Positions 33,960 through 42,021 of a stretch of 64,000 nt of DNA are shown here, piece by piece. The translations under genes were made by a program, and so were the position numbers. Numbering within the stretch: the stretch's first letter is position 1; the number at the start of each line of letters is the position of its first letter. Source of the DNA: Actinomadura macrotermitis (GTDB lineage Bacteria; Actinomycetota; Actinomycetes; Streptosporangiales; Streptosporangiaceae); assembly GCF_009604375.1 (NCBI RefSeq), contig NZ_WEGH01000001.1, positions 1,860,001 to 1,924,000 of the forward strand, given 5' to 3'. The notes below the pieces were generated by a model. The model was not told the origin of the DNA and searched no databases. It worked only from the letters and a program-made list of their open reading frames with translations.

Positions 33960-34594
33960 CGCGCCTCGATCGACAGCAGGTGCTTGCTCACTCCGCCCAC
34001 GCTCACCGCCGCCTCCCGGTCCTGCTCCCGCAGGGTCTTCTGGTCCGCCTCGGGCGCCAGGTGGACGTCGGGTTCCTGTTCCATCCGGCGCAGCGCCTCG
34101 TCGACGGCCTGCCGGGGAGCACCGCCGAGCAGGGGGCGCACCTTCGTGAGCAGCACCCATTCCTGGGGCCGGGTGGCAACGCGCCGGTAGGCGTCCCTGA
34201 TCAGAGCGGGCAGGTCTGTCTCCGCGGTCTCCGCCGCCGGTTCCCTGGCCGTCAGGACCAGCTCGCCGAGGCTGAGGTCGGCCGCGTCGAGGTAGTCGCC
34301 GAGCAGGCCGAGAACGGCGTAGAGGGTCCTGCCGAGGGAGCCGCCGCGCGCCGGGGCGGTCCCCGACAGCTCCGCGACGCACCAGGCCCACCCCTCCTCG
34401 GTCAGCTCGTTGCGGAAGGCCCGGCCCTCCCGCTCGCTGTCCACCAGGCCGAGGGCGTTGAACCGGCGGCGGGGCGCCCCGTCGATGGCGTCGCCGATGT
34501 GGTCGCGCAGTTCGGGGTTGGTGGCCGCCCCGCCCAGCGTCATCAGGCCGAGCAGCAGCGCCCGCTCCCGCGTTCCGAAGCCGGGTTCGTCCAT
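33956..34594 (-). CDS. Winged-helix-like protein in ATPase/nuclease operon
   Basis: This is a 212-residue protein starting at ATG 34594 behind GAGGAG, two bases after the preceding stop and overlapping the ATPase gene as ATGA. The N-terminal 75 residues look like a winged helix: RALLLGLMTLGGAATNPELR, then RRFNALGLVDSEREGRAFRN and ELTEEGWAWC, much as in MarR/PadR-type domains. The rest is helical (LYAVLGLLGDYLDAADLSL, then IRDAYRRVATRPQEWVLLTK) without a recognised fold. It could bind DNA, regulate the operon or bridge ATPase and partners. Confidence 0.65.
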   Translation of the reverse strand: MDEPGFGTRERALLLGLMTLGGAATNPELRDHIGDAIDGAPRRRFNALGLVDSEREGRAFRNELTEEGWAWCVAELSGTAPARGGSLGRTLYAVLGLLGDYLDAADLSLGELVLTAREPAAETAETDLPALIRDAYRRVATRPQEWVLLTKVRPLLGGAPRQAVDEALRRMEQEPDVHLAPEADQKTLREQDREAAVSVGGVSKHLLSIEAR

Positions 34595-34596
34595 GG

Positions 34597-35679
34597 TCAG
34601 CTCTCCTCGTCGGTCGGACCGAACCGGTCGGCCACGAGTTCGTGGCCGCCGTTCACGTCGCGCAGCGTTCCCTCGGCCACGACGGCGCGGCCGTCGCGGT
34701 GCGCCGAGATCGCCATGTCGTAGGCCGCCTCGTCCGGGAGCCTCACCCAGACCGACCGGTGGGCCGCCGTCCCCTCGACGGTCATCAGGCCTCGCACCTT
34801 CACCCGGAAGCGGTTGCCGCCGAGGTCGTCGGAGAGCACGCGGACGAGCCCGGTCACCGAACCGCTGCGCAGCCGCAGCCGCCGCAGCCGGTGCCGGACC
34901 CGGCGCAGCACCTGCCCGGAGCCGGCGGCGAACTCCACGGCGCCCCCGGGCACGGCCGCCGGCGCGGCGCGCGCCCAGCGGACCCCGATCTCGAAGCCGG
35001 AGCCGGCGCCCGGGCCGCTCAGCCGCGCGAGCGCGCCGCACAGGTCCGCCGACACCCCCTCGGCGACCAGGCCGTCGAAGATCTCGTAGTCGTTGTCCCG
35101 CAGCGCGGTCCGCGTGGCCTCGCTCAGCAGCGGCAGCGTCCGCTGGAGCAGCTCCAGCGCGCGGCGCCCGAGCGGCGGGTCGCCCGGGCCGCCCAGGGGG
35201 ACGCGGACCAGCACCGTCTCCGCCGACTCGATGATCGGCCCGACGCGGATGCCGTGGAGCATGGCGCGGACCTCGGCGGGGGCCGGGCCCTCCGCGACGG
35301 CGCGCGGCCCCGCGTGCGCGGCCCGTGCCGCCGCGGTCAGCACCTCCTGCGCGCCGGTCAGGGCGGTGACCGTCTCCACGAGGCCGATCCGCCCGTCGAG
35401 CGCGACGGCCGGCGCCCGGTACCACTGCAGGTCGGCCAGCGGCGTCCCGATGTCGGCCGCCACCAGCTCGGGCGGGCGCCCTTCGAGGCGGGCGAGCAGC
35501 CCGACGATCTCGCGCAGCCGCCGCGGCCCGTCGGCGAACCGGTCGTCGTCGGGCACGATCACCTCGTGCTCGCCCGCGTACACCCACACCGACGCCTGCC
35601 GCCAGCGCTCCGGCTGCCGCGTCCAGCCCGCGGCGTCGAGATAGCGGCCGACATCGGCGGCCGTCAGCTCCGTCCTCAC
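34597..35679 (-). CDS. Unknown protein with possible C-terminal OB-fold
   Basis: This is a 360-residue protein. GTG 35679 overlaps the DUF4365 stop as GTGA. No catalytic motif is visible. The N-terminal half is mixed alpha/beta (VGRYLDAAGWTRQPERWRQA). The last 90 residues alternate hydrophobic strands (SVTGLVRVLSDD, RFRVKVRGL, SVWVRLPDEAAYDMAISAH, RAVVAEGTLRD, HELVADRFGP) in a pattern that suggests an OB-fold or similar beta-barrel for nucleic acid or ligand binding. Its fixed position between the nuclease-like and winged-helix genes suggests a sensor or adaptor. Function is unknown. Confidence 0.65.
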   Translation of the reverse strand: MRTELTAADVGRYLDAAGWTRQPERWRQASVWVYAGEHEVIVPDDDRFADGPRRLREIVGLLARLEGRPPELVAADIGTPLADLQWYRAPAVALDGRIGLVETVTALTGAQEVLTAAARAAHAGPRAVAEGPAPAEVRAMLHGIRVGPIIESAETVLVRVPLGGPGDPPLGRRALELLQRTLPLLSEATRTALRDNDYEIFDGLVAEGVSADLCGALARLSGPGAGSGFEIGVRWARAAPAAVPGGAVEFAAGSGQVLRRVRHRLRRLRLRSGSVTGLVRVLSDDLGGNRFRVKVRGLMTVEGTAAHRSVWVRLPDEAAYDMAISAHRDGRAVVAEGTLRDVNGGHELVADRFGPTDEES

Positions 35680-36176
35680 GCCGCGGGTGCCCCGACCAGC
35701 TCGCGGAGCGCCCGCACGGTGAGGACGTTCCCGAGCGGCATCCGCAGCTCCGGGTGCCGTTTCGCGTCGGGCTCGGCGATCGGCTCGTCCCCGTCGAACC
35801 CGCGGTAGTAGCAGAGCTTGCTGAGCAGGAGCCCCTCGGTGTCGACCCGGACGTACCGCTCCCGGTCCGCCGGGACGACCACGACGAACAGGTAGCGCGG
35901 AACCAGGAAGGGCCCGTCGACGAGCTTGTTGTACTGCGTCTCGCTCAGGCCGCGGAAGACCAGCTCGCTGCCGCGGACCACCGGCCGCGACCACGACTTG
36001 ACCTGGACCTCGATCGCGGGAGAGGCGACGAGGCCGCCGCGCCCGGGGTACTTGAACCCCAGGTCCACCCCGTCGTGGTCGAGGTCGTCCTTGAAGATCA
36101 GCAGTCCGGCGGCCGACGCGAGCGCGCGCACGTAGTCCTCGGCGAACTTCCCTTGATGGTTCCTGCGCTCCAGCAC
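35676..36176 (-). CDS. DUF4365 protein, PD-(D/E)XK nuclease-like
   Basis: This is a 166-residue protein starting at GTG 36176 behind GGGAGGG. It is the first gene of the four-gene operon. It begins HQGKFAEDYVRALASAAGLL and has HDGVDLGFK and AIEVQVKSW. E13, D38, E56, Q58 and K60 line up as a restriction-endonuclease-fold active site, as proposed for DUF4365. Proteins of this kind occur alone or beside ATPases in defence islands. It may be the nucleolytic effector. Catalysis is inferred from motif spacing only. Confidence 0.8.
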   Translation of the reverse strand: MLERRNHQGKFAEDYVRALASAAGLLIFKDDLDHDGVDLGFKYPGRGGLVASPAIEVQVKSWSRPVVRGSELVFRGLSETQYNKLVDGPFLVPRYLFVVVVPADRERYVRVDTEGLLLSKLCYYRGFDGDEPIAEPDAKRHPELRMPLGNVLTVRALRELVGAPAA

Positions 36177-36318
36177 CGCGTCCCTCCCCCGAGCCCCACC
36201 GCTATGTCCCCGACTCCATCCAGTCAGGCATGGCGCTGCATTTTCTCGGAAGTAACGGGATCATCCCCACCAAGTCACCCGGCGTGACCAGACCTGGCCA
36301 ACCCCGTACAAACGGAAC

Positions 36319-36344
36319 GCCCGGCCGGGAGACCCCGGCCGGGC
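36319..36344 (-). terminator. Hairpin terminator after acyl-CoA dehydrogenase
   Basis: GCCCGGCCGGG (36319-36329) pairs exactly with CCCGGCCGGGC (36334-36344) around a four-base loop, 38 bases beyond the stop of the minus-strand dehydrogenase gene. It has no T-run. Confidence 0.65.
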
Positions 36345-36381
36345 GCCTGCGCTCTGCCGTCCGCGTGCTCCGCGCGCGGTC

Positions 36382-37524
36382 CTAGATGCCGAGGTGGCGG
36401 CCGATGATCTCCTTCATGATCTCGGTGGTGCCGCCGAAGATGGTCTGGATGCGCACGTCCTGGTAGGCCTTGGCGATCGGGTACTCGTTCATGTAGCCGT
36501 AGCCGCCGTGCAGCTGGACGCAGCGGTCCACCACCGTCTTCAGCATCTCGGTGGTCCAGTACTTGACCATGGAGGCCTCCTCGGCGTCGAGCTCGCCGCG
36601 GCCCTCCTTGTCGATGCACTGGTCGAGGAAGGCCCGGGACACGGTGATCTCGGTCTTCATCTCGGCCAGGGTGAACCGGTTGTGCTGGAACTTGCCGATC
36701 GGGCGGCCGAAGGCCTCGCGCGTCTTGCAGTACTCCAGCGTCTGGTCGAACGCGGCCTGCGCGCCCGCGACGGCGGAGACGGCGATGCACAGGCGCTCGC
36801 GGGCCAGGTTCTGCATGAGGTAGATGAAGCCCATGCCCTCCTCGCCGAGGAGGTTCTCCTTGGGCACCCGCACGTCGGTGAAGAACAGCTCGGCGGTGTC
36901 CTGGGCGTGCATGCCGACCTTGTCCAGGTTGCGGCCGCGCTCGAAGCCGGGCATGCCGCGCTCGACCATGAACAGGCTGACGCCGTGCGCGCCGGCCGCG
37001 GCGTCGGTCTTGGCGGCCACGATCACCAGGTCGGACAGGATGCCGTTGGTGATGAAGGTCTTGGAGCCGTTGATGACGTAGTCGTCGCCGTCGCGGACCG
37101 CGGTGGTCTTCATGCCCTGCAGGTCCGAGCCGGCCGCGGGCTCGGTCATCGCGATGGCGGTGATCAGCTCGCCGGAGCAGTAGCCGGGCAGCCAGCGGGC
37201 CTTCTGCTCGTCGTTCAGCAGCTGCACCAGGTAGCCGCCGACGACGTCGTTGTGCACGGCGAAGCCGGGCCCGCTCGCCATGGCCTTGGCGAGCTCCTCG
37301 TTGAAGACGGCGTAGTAGCGGTAGTCGCCGTTGCCGCCGCCGCCGTACTCCTCGGGCATCTCGATGCCGAGCAGGCCCTGGCGGCCCGCGGCCAGCCACA
37401 CGTCGCGGGAGACGATCTCGTCCTTCTCCCACTGCGCGTGGTAGGGCGCGATCTCCTTCTCGATGAAGGACCGCACCATGTCGCGGAAGGCCTCGTGCTC
37501 CTCGGTGAAGATCGCTCGTGCCAT
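36382..37524 (-). CDS. Acyl-CoA dehydrogenase
   Basis: This is a 380-residue protein, full length for the family. ATG 37524 follows AAGGAG. FAD and substrate motifs are clear: AMTEPAAGSDLQGMKT, FITNG, and CVQLHGGYGYMNEYPI. Near the C-terminus it has IFGGTTEIMKEIIGRHL: Gly replaces the Glu of the medium-chain type (YEGT), as in long-chain-like and related subfamilies where the catalytic base lies elsewhere. It oxidises an acyl-CoA to the trans-2-enoyl-CoA. It is divergent from a MerR regulator at 37614. Confidence 0.92.
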   Translation of the reverse strand: MARAIFTEEHEAFRDMVRSFIEKEIAPYHAQWEKDEIVSRDVWLAAGRQGLLGIEMPEEYGGGGNGDYRYYAVFNEELAKAMASGPGFAVHNDVVGGYLVQLLNDEQKARWLPGYCSGELITAIAMTEPAAGSDLQGMKTTAVRDGDDYVINGSKTFITNGILSDLVIVAAKTDAAAGAHGVSLFMVERGMPGFERGRNLDKVGMHAQDTAELFFTDVRVPKENLLGEEGMGFIYLMQNLARERLCIAVSAVAGAQAAFDQTLEYCKTREAFGRPIGKFQHNRFTLAEMKTEITVSRAFLDQCIDKEGRGELDAEEASMVKYWTTEMLKTVVDRCVQLHGGYGYMNEYPIAKAYQDVRIQTIFGGTTEIMKEIIGRHLGI

Positions 37525-37569
37525 ACGGCGTGGCTCCTTGTACGTAAGCGCTCGCTGATACAGGATCAA

Positions 37570-37590
37570 TGTAACACTAGTGGTGTCACA
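37570..37590. promoter_or_regulatory. Putative MerR operator
   Basis: TGTAACAC (37570-37577) and GTGTCACA (37583-37590) form an inverted repeat with one mismatch and a 5-base spacer. It lies in the 89-base gap between the divergent acyl-CoA dehydrogenase and MerR genes, 24 bases before the MerR start. Confidence 0.45.
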
Positions 37591-37613
37591 TAGCTTCGAG
37601 GCGGGGGTGTCCC

Positions 37614-38318
37614 ATGGCCGAGTTCACGGTCGACGAGCTGGCCGCACGGGCCGGCGTCACCGTCCGCACCGTGCGCTTCTACGCGGGCCGCGGCCTCCTC
37701 CCGCCGCCTCGCCTGCGCGGCCGGACGGGCGTGTACGGCGACGACCACCTGGCCCGGCTGGAACTGGTGCGCGAACTGCAGTCGCTCGGCCTCACCCTCG
37801 GCGCGATCGACCAGCACCTGGCGCGCATCCCGCCAGACGCGCCGCCCGAGGACGTGGCGCTGCAGCGCGCGCTGCTGTCGCCGTGGGCGCCCGAGCGCGC
37901 GGAGGTGATGGACCGGCACGAGCTGGACCGCCGCGCCGGCCGGCATCTGGACGACGACGCGATCCGGCGCCTGGCGGCGCTCGGGATCGTGGAGGCCCCG
38001 GAAGGGGACACGGTGCGCGTCCTCAGCCCGGCGCTGCTCGGCGTCAGCGCCGAACTCGCCGACCTGCCGATCCCGCTGGAGACGCTGCTGGCCTCGCACG
38101 AGGCCGTCGAGCGGCACACCACCGCGCTCGCCGAGGAACTGCAGCGCGCGTTCCAGGAGACGGTGGTGCGCCCCTACCGCGAGCGCGGCCGCACCCCGCA
38201 GGAGCGCGACCGGCTGCTGGAGCTGGCGGGCAAGCTGAAGCCGCTGATGATCCAGTCGCTGGTGACCTCGTTCCAGCGCGCGGTCGACGAGGCCATCCGC
38301 CGCTCGGTGCCGCGCTAG
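37614..38318 (+). CDS. MerR-family transcriptional regulator
   Basis: This is a 234-residue protein. The N-terminal winged helix is typical: FTVDELAARAGVTVRTVRFY, GRGLLPPPRLRGRTGVYGDD, HLARLELVRELQSLGLTLGA. The long C-terminal region has no cysteine ligand set for metal, so it is probably an organic-ligand type. Its position opposite the acyl-CoA dehydrogenase suggests control of acyl-CoA breakdown. It overlaps the convergent dapC stop by four bases. Confidence 0.88.
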   Translation: MAEFTVDELAARAGVTVRTVRFYAGRGLLPPPRLRGRTGVYGDDHLARLELVRELQSLGLTLGAIDQHLARIPPDAPPEDVALQRALLSPWAPERAEVMDRHELDRRAGRHLDDDAIRRLAALGIVEAPEGDTVRVLSPALLGVSAELADLPIPLETLLASHEAVERHTTALAEELQRAFQETVVRPYRERGRTPQERDRLLELAGKLKPLMIQSLVTSFQRAVDEAIRRSVPR

Positions 38319-39400
38319 AGGCGCGCGGCGCCTTCGTCGACGCGCTCGTCGGTCGCGGTGAACGCGATCCGCACGTGCTGCGCGCCGGCCGGCCCGTAGA
38401 AGTCGCCGGGGCCGACCAGGATGCCGAGGCCCGCCAGGTGCTCGACGGTGTCCCAGCACGGCTCGTCGCGGGTCGCCCACAGGTACAGCGACGCCTCGGA
38501 GTGGTCGATGCGGAACCCGTGGCGCTCGAACGCGGCGCGCAGCGTCGCGCGGCGGCGCTGGTAGCGCGCGCGCTGCTCGCGCACGTGCTCCTCGTCCTCG
38601 AACGCGGCGACCATGGCGGCCTGCACCGGCGCCGGGACGATCATCCCGGCGTGCTTGCGCACCTCCAGCAGCCGCTTGACCAGCGCCAGGTCGCCGGTGA
38701 CGATCCCGGCCCGGTAGCCGGCGAGATTGGAGCGCTTGGACAGCGAGTTGACCGCGAGCAGCCCCTCGTGCGAGCCCTCGCACACCTCCGGGTGCAGGAT
38801 CGAGACCGGCTCGTGGGCGGGGTCCCAGCCGAAGTCCAGGTAGCACTCGTCGCTGACGACGACCGCGCCGCGCTCGCGCGCCCAGGAGACGACCTTGCGC
38901 AGGTGCTCGGCCGGCAGCACCTTGCCGGTCGGGTTCGACGGCGAGTTCACCCACACCAGCTTCGGCGTGGCGGGCCCAAGCGAGAGCAGCCCGTCGGTGG
39001 CGACCGACGAGGCCCCCGCCAGCCGCGCGCCCACGTCGTAGGTGGGGTAGGCCAGCTGCGGGAAGACGACCTGGTCACCGGGGCCGAGGCCGAGCAGCGT
39101 CGGCAGCCACGCCACCAGCTCCTTGGTGCCGATGACCGGCAGCACCGCGTCGGGGTCGGCGCCGGCCACGCCGTGCCGGCGGCGCAGCCAGGACGCGACG
39201 GCCTCGCGCAGCCGGGGCGTCCCGTAGGTGGCGGGGTAGCCGGGCGCGTCGGCGGCGGCGGCGAGCGCCGCGCGGATCGGCTCGGGGGTGGGGTCCACCG
39301 GGGTGCCGACCGACAGGTCGACGACGCCGCCGGGATGGGCCGCGGCCCGCTCCCGGTACGGCTGGAGACGGTCCCACGGGAAATCCGGCAGCGTGAACAC
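38315..39400 (-). CDS. dapC: Succinyldiaminopimelate aminotransferase
   Basis: This is a 361-residue fold-type I PLP enzyme. GTG 39400 follows GAGGAG. The motifs NSPSNPTGKVLPAEHL (aldehyde-phosphate region), SDECYLDFGW and NSLSKRSNLAGYRAGI, with the PLP-binding Lys, are clear. The sequence matches the actinobacterial DapC group, which makes N-succinyl-LL-diaminopimelate for lysine and peptidoglycan. It follows fdxA in the same direction, an arrangement common in actinobacteria. A hairpin at 39430-39462 separates them. Confidence 0.88.
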   Translation of the reverse strand: MFTLPDFPWDRLQPYRERAAAHPGGVVDLSVGTPVDPTPEPIRAALAAAADAPGYPATYGTPRLREAVASWLRRRHGVAGADPDAVLPVIGTKELVAWLPTLLGLGPGDQVVFPQLAYPTYDVGARLAGASSVATDGLLSLGPATPKLVWVNSPSNPTGKVLPAEHLRKVVSWARERGAVVVSDECYLDFGWDPAHEPVSILHPEVCEGSHEGLLAVNSLSKRSNLAGYRAGIVTGDLALVKRLLEVRKHAGMIVPAPVQAAMVAAFEDEEHVREQRARYQRRRATLRAAFERHGFRIDHSEASLYLWATRDEPCWDTVEHLAGLGILVGPGDFYGPAGAQHVRIAFTATDERVDEGAARL

Positions 39401-39429
39401 GCCAACACTCCTCAGGCTACGACCAGCAA

Positions 39430-39462
39430 GGCCGTGACCTCCCGGAACGGGAGACCACGGCC
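39430..39462 (-). terminator. Hairpin between fdxA and dapC
   Basis: GGCCGTGACCTCCCG (39430-39444) pairs with CGGGAGACCACGGCC (39448-39462) with one mismatch around a GAA loop. It should end or attenuate the fdxA message before dapC. Confidence 0.7.
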
Positions 39463-39485
39463 TCAAAGGGTACTGATTCCGAGCG

Positions 39486-39809
39486 TCAGTCCTGCGTCTG
39501 CGGGGGCAACGCCGCGACGATCGGGTGGTCCTTCTCGATCTTGCCGACCTTGGACGCGCCGCCAGGGGAGCCCAGGTCGTCGAAGAACTCCACGTTGACC
39601 TTGTAGAAGTCCTTCCACTGCTCGGGGACGTCGTCCTCGTAGTAGATGGCCTCCACCGGGCAGACCGGCTCGCACGCTCCACAGTCGACGCACTCGTCGG
39701 GGTGGATGTAGAGCTGGCGCTTCCCCTCGTAGATGCAGTCGACCGGGCACTCCTCGATACATGCCTTGTCGAGCAGGTCCACGCAGGGCTGCGCAATGAC
39801 GTAGGTCAC
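39486..39809 (-). CDS. fdxA: 7Fe ferredoxin (3Fe-4S/4Fe-4S)
   Basis: This is a 107-residue protein starting at ATG 39809. The cysteine pattern is that of FdxA: C9, C17, C21 and C25 (PCVDLLDKACIEECPVDCI) and CVDCGACEPVCP (40-51). The tail ends IVAALPPQTQD. It carries electrons to oxidoreductases, including P450s, and may serve the P450 at 63649, although that is speculation. It is divergent from the small gene at 39898. Confidence 0.93.
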   Translation of the reverse strand: MTYVIAQPCVDLLDKACIEECPVDCIYEGKRQLYIHPDECVDCGACEPVCPVEAIYYEDDVPEQWKDFYKVNVEFFDDLGSPGGASKVGKIEKDHPIVAALPPQTQD

Positions 39810-39897
39810 CTTAGTGACTCCTCTCCCGGCTCACCGCAAGCTCGCTGTGAATAGTATTGCCACCACGGTTACGTCGATTCGACACGGGGGTCCTCAC

Positions 39898-40146
39898 ATG
39901 CCGGGTCGTCTCGCCGCGAGGCTGGTGGTGTCCATCGGTGCGGCGGACGTAGGCCAGCGGGTCTCGCTGCGCCGCCGTCTGCCAACGGGAGAGTACAGCG
40001 ACGTGGTGGGCGTACTCGAATCCTGGTCCGGCGGAAGGCTTCAGGTGCGCCGCCGCACCGGTGAGCTCGCCGAGGTCGACGAGGCGTCGCTGGTGGCGGG
40101 CAAGGTCGTCCCGCCCGCGCCGCCCCGCCGCCGTCCGCGCGCCTGA
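39898..40146 (+). CDS. Stand-alone SH3-like small-barrel protein
   Basis: This is an 82-residue protein with ATG 39898 behind GGGGG. The sequence (GQRVSLRRRLPTGEYSDVVG, ESWSGGRLQVRRRTGELAEV, then LVAGKVVPPAPPRRRP) matches the small N-terminal beta-barrel normally fused to a GNAT acetyltransferase in actinobacteria (the Rv0428c type). Here the acetyltransferase part is absent and the reading frame ends cleanly. It may be a genuine stand-alone module or a shortened gene. It could act as a nucleic-acid- or partner-binding domain. Confidence 0.7.
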   Translation: MPGRLAARLVVSIGAADVGQRVSLRRRLPTGEYSDVVGVLESWSGGRLQVRRRTGELAEVDEASLVAGKVVPPAPPRRRPRA

Positions 40147-40191
40147 CCTGCGGATACCGCCGTCATCGCGGCTGTCGTCGCGGTAGGTCCG

Positions 40192-40968
40192 TCATCTCCA
40201 CGAGGCGGGGTAGGAGTGGCCCGGCAGCAACGGCTGCCCCTGGCCCAGGTACATCTCCGTCACGGTGACGAAGGTGAAGCCCTTCTGCTTCAGCCCGGCC
40301 AGCACCTGCGGCATCGCGTCGATGGTGGTCTTGTGGATCTCGTGGAAGAGCACGATGTCGCCCGCCTTGGGCTGGTTCACCCCGACCTTGATGTCGCGGG
40401 CGGTGTCCTGGTGCTGCCAGTCCAGGGTGTCCACGCTCCACATGATGTCGGGCATCCCGATCACCTTGTTGACGCGCGCGTTGACGGCGCCGAAGGGCGG
40501 CCGGAACAGCATCGGCGTGACGCCGGAGGCCTGCTTGATGACCTGCTGGGTGCGCTGGATCTCCGACTGCACCGCGCCGTCGGGCAGCGAGGTGAGCTGC
40601 TTGTGCGACCAGGTGTGGTTGCCGATCTCGTGGCCCTCCAGGGCCATCCGCTTCACCGCGTCGGGGTGCAGCTCGACGCTCTGGCCGAGCAGGAAGAAGG
40701 TGGCGCGCGCGCCCTGCTGCTTCAGCATGTCCAGCAGCCGGTTGCTGTAGTCGCCGGGCCCGTCGTCGAAGGTGAGCGCGACGCACTTGACCTGGCCGGC
40801 CGCCTCACCGCAGTTGATCTTCCGCGGCGGTGGCGGGGAGGGCGACGCGGGCGCCGACGGCCGCTGGACGGCCACCTGCCGCGCGTTCTTGGACGGCGCC
40901 GAGCCGCAGCCGGCCGCCGCGGTGACGGCCGCCGCGACGAGCACGGCCCCCCAGTACACAGTTCGCAC
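40192..40968 (-). CDS. Polysaccharide deacetylase lipoprotein
   Basis: This is a 258-residue protein. GTG 40968 is chosen because GGGGG lies six bases upstream. The signal peptide ends in lipobox AAAGC (Cys at about 21), followed by a Pro-rich linker. The NodB domain has LTFDDGPGDYS, GHEIGNHTWSH (metal His residues), RPPFGAVN and VLFHEIHKTT. It probably deacetylates peptidoglycan or an extracellular glycan at the outer face of the membrane. It is separate from the exopolysaccharide operon. Confidence 0.9.
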   Translation of the reverse strand: MRTVYWGAVLVAAAVTAAAGCGSAPSKNARQVAVQRPSAPASPSPPPPRKINCGEAAGQVKCVALTFDDGPGDYSNRLLDMLKQQGARATFFLLGQSVELHPDAVKRMALEGHEIGNHTWSHKQLTSLPDGAVQSEIQRTQQVIKQASGVTPMLFRPPFGAVNARVNKVIGMPDIMWSVDTLDWQHQDTARDIKVGVNQPKAGDIVLFHEIHKTTIDAMPQVLAGLKQKGFTFVTVTEMYLGQGQPLLPGHSYPASWR

Positions 40969-41083
40969 CACTAACCCCCGAAAGTGTTGCCCGGGGCACT
41001 TCTTACCCGGCGCCCCGAATGACCACACGCCTCGCCTGATCACTTCCCGGCGCGGCGGCCGATCGAGTCAGCGAACCGCAAAA

Positions 41084-41110
41084 CCCCCGGAAACACCTGG
41101 CCTCCGGGGG
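41084..41110 (-). terminator. Hairpin terminator after enoyl-CoA hydratase
   Basis: CCCCCGGA (41084-41091) pairs with TCCGGGGG (41103-41110) around an 11-base loop, followed on the minus strand by TTTGCGG. It lies 28 bases past the stop of the minus-strand gene at 41138. Confidence 0.6.
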
Positions 41111-41137
41111 CCCTGTCGGCTGGTCGGCGGGGTGCCG

Positions 41138-42010
41138 CTACCGCAACGGCCAGTCCGGCACCTGCGGCGGCAGGTCCGTGCTGACGCGCATCGAGAACTT
41201 CGCCGCGCGCTTCTCCAGGAAGGAGGAGACGCCCTCGGCGGCGTCCGGGGCACCGCCGAGCGCGGCCATCAACCGGGAGTCGGCGGCGTGCGCGTCCCAC
41301 GGGGACGGCGCCGACAATCCCGACCACATCAGCCGGCGGATCGCGGCGACCGAGACGGCCGAGGTGTTGTCGGCGATCTCCCGCGCCAGCGCGTAGGCGG
41401 CGGGCAGCAGCTCGTCGGGCGCGTACACGCGCGAGACCAGGCCGCCGTGCAGCGCCTCGGCGGCGTCGAAGACCCGGCCGGTCGCGGCCCACTCCATCGC
41501 CTGCGCGATGCCGACCAGCCGCGGCAGGAACCACGAGGACGCGGCCTCGGTGACGATGCCGCGCCGCGCGAACACGAACCCGAACTTGGCCTTCTCGCTG
41601 GCCAGCCGGACGTCCATCGGCAGCGTCATGGTGACGCCGACGCCGACCGCCGCGCCGTTGAACGCGCCGATCACCGGCTTCAGGCAGTTCGCGATGCGCA
41701 GCGCGACGGTGCCGCCGCCGTCGCGCGGGGTGCCGTCCTCCAGGACGTCGTCCTCCCCGGCGAACATGTCCTGCGACTTGTCCTTGTTGAAGGTGTCCCC
41801 GCCGCCGCCGAGGTCGGCGCCCGCGCAGAACGCCCGGCCGGCCCCGGTGACGACGACGACGCGCACCTGGTCGTCGGCGTCGACGCGGTCGAAGGCGTCG
41901 AGCATCTCCGCCCGCATCGTGTAGGTGTAGGCGTTCATGCGCTGCGGTCGGTTCAGCGTGATCGTGGCGATCCCGTCCTGAACCCCGTAGTCGATCTCGG
42001 TATACGACAT
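41138..42010 (-). CDS. Enoyl-CoA hydratase/isomerase family protein
   Basis: This is a 290-residue crotonase-fold protein starting at ATG 42010. The oxyanion-hole segments are AFCAGADLGGGGD and NGAAVGVGVTMTLPMDVRLA. The usual first catalytic Glu position lies near FGFVFARRGIVTEAASSWFL, where E is retained. It hydrates or isomerises enoyl-CoA esters. A long insertion (TFNKDKSQDMFAGEDDVLED, about 72-91) is present. The exact substrate is unknown. Confidence 0.88.
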   Translation of the reverse strand: MSYTEIDYGVQDGIATITLNRPQRMNAYTYTMRAEMLDAFDRVDADDQVRVVVVTGAGRAFCAGADLGGGGDTFNKDKSQDMFAGEDDVLEDGTPRDGGGTVALRIANCLKPVIGAFNGAAVGVGVTMTLPMDVRLASEKAKFGFVFARRGIVTEAASSWFLPRLVGIAQAMEWAATGRVFDAAEALHGGLVSRVYAPDELLPAAYALAREIADNTSAVSVAAIRRLMWSGLSAPSPWDAHAADSRLMAALGGAPDAAEGVSSFLEKRAAKFSMRVSTDLPPQVPDWPLR

Positions 42011-42021
42011 AGAACGAGATT

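Noticed and set aside
30891..34190. A 1,099-codon plus-strand frame opposite the double ATPase
   Set aside because: It is the antisense shadow of a gene with two intact P-loops and overlapping operon neighbours; the sequence is low-complexity Arg/Gly/Ala.
36394..37593. A 399-codon plus-strand frame antisense to acyl-CoA dehydrogenase
   Set aside because: The minus strand carries the complete, motif-rich dehydrogenase.
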